From Lingula anatina (lineage: Eukaryota; Brachiopoda; Lingulata; Lingulida; Lingulidae): a stretch of 24,104 bases of DNA. A program made the position numbers and the translations under genes. The notes below the pieces were generated by a model that worked only from the letters and a program-made list of their open reading frames with translations, searched no databases and was not told the DNA's origin. Shown here piece by piece: positions 22,301-24,104 of the stretch (positions are counted from its first letter, which is position 1; each line of letters begins with the position of its first letter). The DNA is taken from assembly GCF_001039355.2 (NCBI RefSeq), contig NW_019775562.1, forward strand, positions 85,754-109,857, given 5' to 3'.

Positions 22301-22722
22301 CCCATTAAGCAATAGCAAGAAATACATAAATAAATAAATAAATAGAAAAGCAGGCTACTTTTAATTATATTTTATACCATAAAAGCACCACAAATGCTAC
22401 ATAGAATTTAATTTTTAATAATGCTAATCAAATGTATTTGACAAATTGATAATTTTCCCAGCTGAAAAGATGGGAGTTATTACCATAGTTGTTATCTTCT
22501 CTGTAGGTGCTTTTGACTTGAAGGGTGTCATTTCCTCCAATCACGTCACCTCTACCACCCCTACACCACACGGCATTCTGGGATCACTGGGGAAGAAACG
22601 CCCACTCATATCTCCTGCCAGGTTCACGGCCAGTCCAGGGTCACCAGCAGGGGGCGCTGGGGTCACAACAGGGCGTGGCGCAGTGACTGCTAGGAAACTG
22701 TTCAACTTTTCCCAGAGCTGTG
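14407..22722 (+). CDS. TMEM201: TMEM201/SAMP1/NET5 orthologue, inner nuclear membrane protein; eight coding exons, 3' end outside window
   Basis: Joined exons: 14407-14483, 15528-15645, 15880-16056, 16601-16774, 17145-17404, 18197-18415, 18764-19059, 22507-22722. All introns are GT/AG and every phase matches, giving 512 codons plus one base with no stop. Visible domains: hydrophobic segment (residues ~5-25); Ima1_N zinc domain with cysteine pairs C35/C38, C51/C54 (plus C57), C102/C105 and C145/C148, including the hallmark DTVVPYGN and CWDCPHCEQYNG; further hydrophobic segments near 197-213, 245-265, 273-291 and 305-324; an Arg-rich stretch (326-342); a Ser/His/Thr-rich linker; and RPLISPAR in exon 8. 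Known family role: inner-nuclear-membrane protein linking SUN/LINC complexes and lamins, needed for nuclear positioning. The start is the first ATG after an in-frame TAG at 14386-14388 and has A at -3. Human TMEM201 is roughly 650-670 residues, so the C-terminal part, including any last membrane segment, is missing here. Identification rests on remembered family motifs and not on a search. Confidence 0.93.
14484..15527 (+). other. TMEM201: TMEM201 intron 1
   Basis: GTAAGTG donor and TTTCCAG acceptor. The contents are AT-rich and non-coding apart from the (TAC)16 tract. Confidence 0.85.
15396..15443 (+). repeat. (TAC)16 microsatellite in TMEM201 intron 1
   Basis: Sixteen uninterrupted TAC units ending 84 bases before exon 2. 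Confidence 0.97.
15528..15645 (+). CDS. TMEM201: TMEM201 coding exon 2 (Ima1_N zinc-domain core)
   Basis: The acceptor is TTTATTTCATTTCCAG and the donor CAG|GTAACC. The leading A completes the split Arg codon, and the exon ends in phase 0. It carries NCWFCCRDTVVPYGNKDCWD followed by CPHCEQYNG, which is the most conserved block of the family: CxxC, then CxxCxxC, then the QYNG turn. This exon alone is enough to name the gene. Confidence 0.95.
15666..15760 (+). repeat. Compound (GT)n(GA)n microsatellite in TMEM201 intron 2
   Basis: About 13 GT units followed by about 24 GA units, a G run and more GA. It begins 20 bases after the exon 2 donor and takes up over a third of the 234-base intron. Confidence 0.95.
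15880..16056 (+). CDS. TMEM201: TMEM201 coding exon 3
   Basis: Phase 0 at both ends, 59 codons; acceptor ATGCCAG, donor GAG|GTATGC. Begins DGDYNKPIPSQY, the conserved continuation of the Ima1_N domain, and carries the third cysteine pair in VLCEACSRNQ, followed by the conserved KIKQLANFVP stretch. The open frame continues upstream into intron 2 only by chance; the homology starts exactly at the acceptor. Confidence 0.93.
16057..16600 (+). other. TMEM201: TMEM201 intron 3
   Basis: GTATGC donor and TTGCCAG acceptor; dominated by the (AT)30 tract and T-rich sequence. Confidence 0.85.
16301..16361 (+). repeat. (AT)30 microsatellite in TMEM201 intron 3
   Basis: About 61 bases of perfect AT alternation, self-complementary and likely polymorphic. 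Confidence 0.97.
16601..16774 (+). CDS. TMEM201: TMEM201 coding exon 4
   Basis: Phase 0 at both ends, 58 codons; acceptor CTGTTGCCAG, donor TCA|GTAAGA. Encodes GNYDTEVAMYRDQLEHTYQL and then CKTC, the fourth cysteine pair closing the zinc domain. A Lys/Gln-rich, probably helical, stretch follows and leads to the membrane region. It matches the family's E-V-Y-R-x-x-L-E-x-x-Y-x-L-C pattern. Confidence 0.92.
16775..17144 (+). other. TMEM201: TMEM201 intron 4
   Basis: GTAAGA donor and a T-rich TTTTATTTTAG acceptor. No repeats or exons seen inside. Confidence 0.85.
17145..17404 (+). CDS. TMEM201: TMEM201 coding exon 5 (two membrane segments)
   Basis: Acceptor TTTTTATTTTAG, donor AG|GTGGGC; starts in phase 0 and ends two bases into an Arg codon. 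Encodes two hydrophobic segments, LLRLTSLLCAITLLVINF and, after a polar loop of about 30 residues, SLAYTVVFLGFFSGITATFL, ending in the basic FGKDR. The placement right after the zinc domain matches the family layout. Confidence 0.88.
17444..17485 (+). repeat. (ATA)n then (TTA)n, a self-complementary pair in TMEM201 intron 5
   Basis: Nine ATA units meet about five TTA units at 17470, so the two halves can fold on each other. It starts 40 bases after the exon 5 donor. Confidence 0.9.
17851..18110. mobile_element. MITE-like element with 31-base terminal inverted repeats, in TMEM201 intron 5
   Basis: The left end (17851-17881) and the reverse complement of the right end (18080-18110) match over about 31 bases with five or six differences, nearly all transitions, sharing CAGTTTCATCAACA and the AGC(G/A)CT inner edge. 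The 260-base interior has no open frame and repeats GGATA/TATCC motifs in both orientations (for example 18021-18085), giving further internal pairing. No clear target-site duplication was found in the flanks, so the superfamily cannot be stated. Its ends lie about 86 bases short of the exon 6 acceptor. Confidence 0.72.
18197..18415 (+). CDS. TMEM201: TMEM201 coding exon 6 (two membrane segments and Arg-rich tail)
   Basis: Acceptor TATTATTCCAG, donor AG|GTATGC. The first base completes the Arg codon split after exon 5. Encodes LWDAVASFVWLGLLFVHSSL and ILQVALALLCTLLSMLCWLI, two hydrophobic segments separated by a short amphipathic loop. It ends in an Arg-rich cluster (PRSQRRQLTRGRHRR), presumably on the nucleoplasmic side by analogy with the family. 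Confidence 0.87.
18416..18763 (+). other. TMEM201: TMEM201 intron 6
   Basis: GTATGC donor and TTTTTCTAG acceptor. Nothing recognisable inside. Confidence 0.82.
18764..19059 (+). CDS. TMEM201: TMEM201 coding exon 7 (low-complexity linker)
   Basis: Acceptor CCAATTTTTCTAG, donor AAGG|GTAGGT; phases match both neighbours. Encodes RTSSFMSDISDLSHHSSPGA followed by a Ser/Thr/His/Asn-rich hydrophilic stretch of about 75 residues, then a basic SRRKTGKG end. It is predicted disordered and has little family conservation beyond its Ser-rich character, so its inclusion rests mainly on splice signals, open frame and phase. Confidence 0.82.
19121..19690 (-). mobile_element. Second degraded retroelement-like 3' end, - strand, in TMEM201 intron 7
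   Basis: The - strand carries a 78-codon open stretch (19436-19672; LRELDKLQNKFIFIIISSRS onward). One frameshift near 19440 leads into a second frame (SERDAARKADLLWYKSNYRL onward) that stops at 19345-19347. An AT-rich non-coding stretch follows and ends in TAAATAAATA at 19121-19134. Coding end, then 3' untranslated region, then a (TAAA)n tail is the layout of a LINE 3' end. I cannot name the domain; it may be the C-terminus of a different LINE family from the neighbouring element. Confidence 0.45.
19584..19603. repeat. Perfect 20-base palindrome inside the second retroelement remnant
   Basis: AGATCTGATATATCAGATCT is self-complementary over its full length. It lies within the degraded coding stretch on the - strand (around SRSDISDLL). 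Confidence 0.9.
19811..19930 (+). repeat. Three diverged copies of a 40-base tandem repeat
   Basis: Units begin at about 19811, 19851 and 19891. The last two share TTTTGAAA, then GAC-CTAGTTTCTGGTGGC at the same spacing; the first keeps only TAGTTTTTGGT and ACCAGAATTG. The repeat sits in TMEM201 intron 7 between the two retroelement fragments. Confidence 0.6.
20265..20305. repeat. Perfect 12-base inverted repeat in the LINE 3' region
   Basis: TTTCATGTTCAT at 20265-20276 pairs with ATGAACATGAAA at 20294-20305 across a 17-base loop. It lies between the coding remnant and the (TAAA)n tail, where some LINEs keep a 3' hairpin recognised by their reverse transcriptase. Confidence 0.7.
20450..20998 (-). 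pseudogene. LINE reverse transcriptase, N-terminal part only
   Basis: The 182-codon open stretch includes DHRKFWDNIKKAG, the upstream helical region, and AKQKKATRVDNIPNEILK, matching the KAxGxDxIPxExLK opening motif of LINE reverse transcriptases with Gly changed to Arg. LPSMWKKAIIIP, the next motif, follows. The frame then jumps to an unrelated short end (YIKRAYTIRREFIYNE), and the whole palm with its YxDD site is absent. This indicates an internal deletion of several hundred codons. Confidence 0.75.
21148..21522 (-). pseudogene. LINE linker region between endonuclease and reverse transcriptase
   Basis: A 124-codon open stretch that is hydrophilic and Lys/Asn/Asp-rich, ending in LRISKLYWCDELSDLWK. 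In LINE ORF2 proteins the W-x-(D/E)-E-L-x-x-L-W pattern marks the segment just upstream of the reverse transcriptase. It sits in order between the two recognisable domains on the same strand and is in a different frame from its neighbours. Confidence 0.6.
21580..22187 (-). pseudogene. LINE endonuclease (EEP/AP-like) domain remnant
   Basis: One frame reads FGGVGIFVKNSVSDEYKL, then NIILFNCYLPPE, then LCRDLNARIG (the family's GD-x-N-A-R block, with Gly replaced by Arg but Asp and Asn kept), and further on RGKSVVDYI. A TAG at 21819-21821 interrupts the frame and reading resumes in the same frame. A TGA at 22188-22190 and the lack of the first catalytic blocks show 5' truncation. A frameshift follows near 21570, after which HPDHSMLEA continues in another frame. 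No intact protein can be made. Confidence 0.75.
22326..22344 (+). repeat. (TAAA)n tract near the LINE 5' side
   Basis: About four to five TAAA units, 140 bases beyond the truncated 5' end of the - strand LINE. It is in the opposite orientation to that element's own tail. Confidence 0.8.
22507..22722 (+). CDS. TMEM201: TMEM201 coding exon 8 (RPLISPAR motif)
   Basis: Acceptor CTTCTCTGTAG, donor TGTG|GTAAGC. Two bases complete the Gly codon begun in exon 7, and the exon ends one base into a codon. Encodes GILGSLGKKRPLISPARF; the RPLISPAR core is conserved in vertebrate TMEM201 just before the C-terminal membrane part. Reading through the donor hits TGA within a few codons, so splicing is required. 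The next exon is not in the window. Confidence 0.88.
22644..22660 (+). promoter_or_regulatory. CTCF-consensus-like site within TMEM201 exon 8
   Basis: CCAGCAGGGGGCGCTGG fits the bilaterian CTCF core consensus CCASYAGRKGGCRS at every position. It is coding sequence (Ser-Pro-Ala-Gly-Gly-Ala-Gly), so a chance match is possible. Binding is not shown by sequence alone. Confidence 0.3.
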
Positions 22723-23598
22723 GTAAGCAGTGACAGCCTAGCTGTGGTAGGTAGTGGCGGTCTATAGCAGTCCTCGGGGATGAGGAGTGCTAGCTAGCAC
22801 ACTGGAGACTGTTACAGAACTACAGTCTGTGGTAGGTAGTGGCAGTCTACAGCAGTCCTCGGGGGTGAGGAGTGCTAGCTAGCACACTGGAGACTGTTAC
22901 AGAACTACAGTCTGTGGTAGGTAGTGGCAGTCTACAGCAGTCCTCGGGGGTGAAGAGTGCTAGCTAGCACACTGGAGACTGTTACAGAACTACAGTCTGT
23001 GGTAGGTAGTGGCAGTCTACAGCAGTCCTCGGAGGTGAGGAGTGCTAGCTAGCACACTGGAGACTGTTACAGAGACTACAGTCTGTGGTAGGTAGTGGCA
23101 GTCTACAGTAGTCCTCAGGGGTGAGGAGTGCTAGCTAGCACACTGGAGACTGTTACAGAACTACAGTCTGTGGTAGGTAGTGGCAGTCTACAGTAGTCCT
23201 CAGGGGTGAGGAGTGCTAGCTAGCACACTGGAGACTGTTACAGAGACTACAGTCTGTGGTAGGTAATGGCAGTCTGTAGCAGTCCCTAGGGGTAAGGAGT
23301 GCTAGCTAGCACACTGGAGATTGCTACAGAGACTACAGTCTGTGGTAGGTAATGGCAGTCTGTAGCAGTCCCTAGGGGTAAGGAGTGCTAGCTAGCACAT
23401 TGGAGATTGTTACAGAGACTACAGTCTGTGGTAGGTAGTGGCAGTCTACAGTAGTCCTCTGGGGTGAGGAGTGCTAGCTAGCACACTGGAGACTGTTACA
23501 GAGACTACAGTCTGTGGTAGGTAATGGCAGTCTATAGCAGTCCCTAGGGGTGAGGAGTGCTAGCTAGCACACTGGAGACTTACAGAGACTACAGTCTG
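22718..23598 (+). repeat. Ten-copy 85/86-base minisatellite at the start of TMEM201 intron 8
   Basis: Full units start at 22742, 22827, 22912, 22997, 23083, 23168, 23254, 23340, 23426 and 23512 (lengths 85, 85, 85, 86, 85, 86, 86, 86, 86, 84), each opening CTGTGGTAGGTA. A partial 24-base unit at 22718-22741 overlaps the exon 8 donor. Each unit contains the perfect 14-base palindrome GTGCTAGCTAGCAC. The 85/86 difference is AGAACTACAG versus AGAGACTACAG. Units 7, 8 and 10 share a variant CCCTAGGGGT centre, a sign of expansion in blocks. Confidence 0.95.
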
Positions 23599-24104
23599 AC
23601 GTTATTGGCTGGTTAGAAATGAGTGTGTTTAATTGCACCTCTTTGAAAGGAAATTAATAATTGTATTCATGATTGTATAGTTCTAGTTAGTACACCTTGG
23701 TTAATGACAGGTACATTTTATCTATAGTTAAAGAAATAAATCTGTTTAAATCATAACAACTGTCAGTATGACACGAACACACAATCTTTTAAGCAATTTA
23801 ATCCTGGTCTTATTTATAAGAATCTTCAGTGCACAGGTTGTATATAGGGCTGCTGCAGAAGGAGAATGTCTATCACAATAATGTGACTAAGAGCTTTTAA
23901 ACCACATTATTTCCCTCTATTAGTTTGGGATCTCATTTCCTGCTAGGTGTGTTAACATTGTGCCAGGCACCTGCTGCTTCTTGTCATTTAGATTATTGCT
24001 CTTCAACTAATGTGAATGTTCCAATCAGCTTGAGTCTCAGTAAGTTCTTCATTTGGTTGCCTAAATGTGCATTTGTATTACGGTAAAGTCTTGAAAATTT
24101 CGTC
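23599..24104 (+). other. TMEM201: TMEM201 intron 8 continuing to the window edge
   Basis: AT-rich sequence with no exon that would continue the frame in the right phase and no recognised repeat. Confidence 0.6.

Larger units (their letters stand above)
19060..22506 (+). other. TMEM201: TMEM201 intron 7, retroelement-rich
   Basis: By far the longest complete intron at 3.4 kb. Most of the length is explained by two antisense retroelement remnants and the 40-base tandem repeat. Confidence 0.82.

Noticed and set aside
22723-22735. Exon 8 reading straight through into the minisatellite
   Set aside because: The frame meets TGA (22732-22734) right after the donor, and the GTAAGC donor with matching phase explains the end better.
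22742-23597. CRISPR array
   Set aside because: Units are contiguous near-identical tandem copies with no unique spacers, and the context is a eukaryotic intron.

Overview
This looks like a eukaryotic, very probably invertebrate metazoan, genomic window. It is AT-rich and full of di-, tri- and tetranucleotide microsatellites, with one roughly 200-base assembly gap, short coding exons joined by GT/AG introns, non-LTR retrotransposon debris and a MITE-like element. A mollusc or other spiralian is my best guess. That rests on overall character and not on any diagnostic marker, so treat the taxon as inference.

The one confidently identified gene is on the + strand from 14407 to beyond the right edge. 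It is an orthologue of TMEM201 (SAMP1/NET5; fission yeast Ima1), the inner-nuclear-membrane protein that works with SUN/LINC complexes and the lamina. Eight coding exons join in frame with good splice signals to give 512 codons plus one base. They encode an N-terminal hydrophobic segment, an Ima1_N zinc domain with four CxxC pairs, four further hydrophobic segments, a Ser/Thr/His-rich linker and the conserved RPLISPAR motif. The 3' end of the gene lies outside the window.

Left of it, and divergently oriented, is a likely first coding exon of an unrecognised acidic protein (13825-14094, - strand). Its ATG is only 312 bases from the TMEM201 ATG, so the interval 14095-14406 is a candidate bidirectional promoter. 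A second candidate first exon on the - strand (11175-11405) has a strong Kozak context, an upstream in-frame stop and a near-consensus donor; its gene would run left into 1-11174. That left half shows no gene I can support. It holds microsatellites, poly-G runs, a gap, a perfect dispersed 24-base repeat pair, a degenerate 24-base-period motif and a few palindromes.

The TMEM201 introns hold most of the mobile DNA. Intron 5 has a 260-base MITE-like element with 31-base terminal inverted repeats. Intron 7 has two degraded - strand elements: an endonuclease/reverse-transcriptase LINE fragment with an apparent internal deletion, and a second retroelement-like 3' end. Intron 8 opens almost at once into a ten-copy, 85/86-base minisatellite. 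Its repeat register begins with a copy of the exon 8 splice donor itself, so the array appears to have grown out of the exon/intron junction. This is the most unusual structure in the window.
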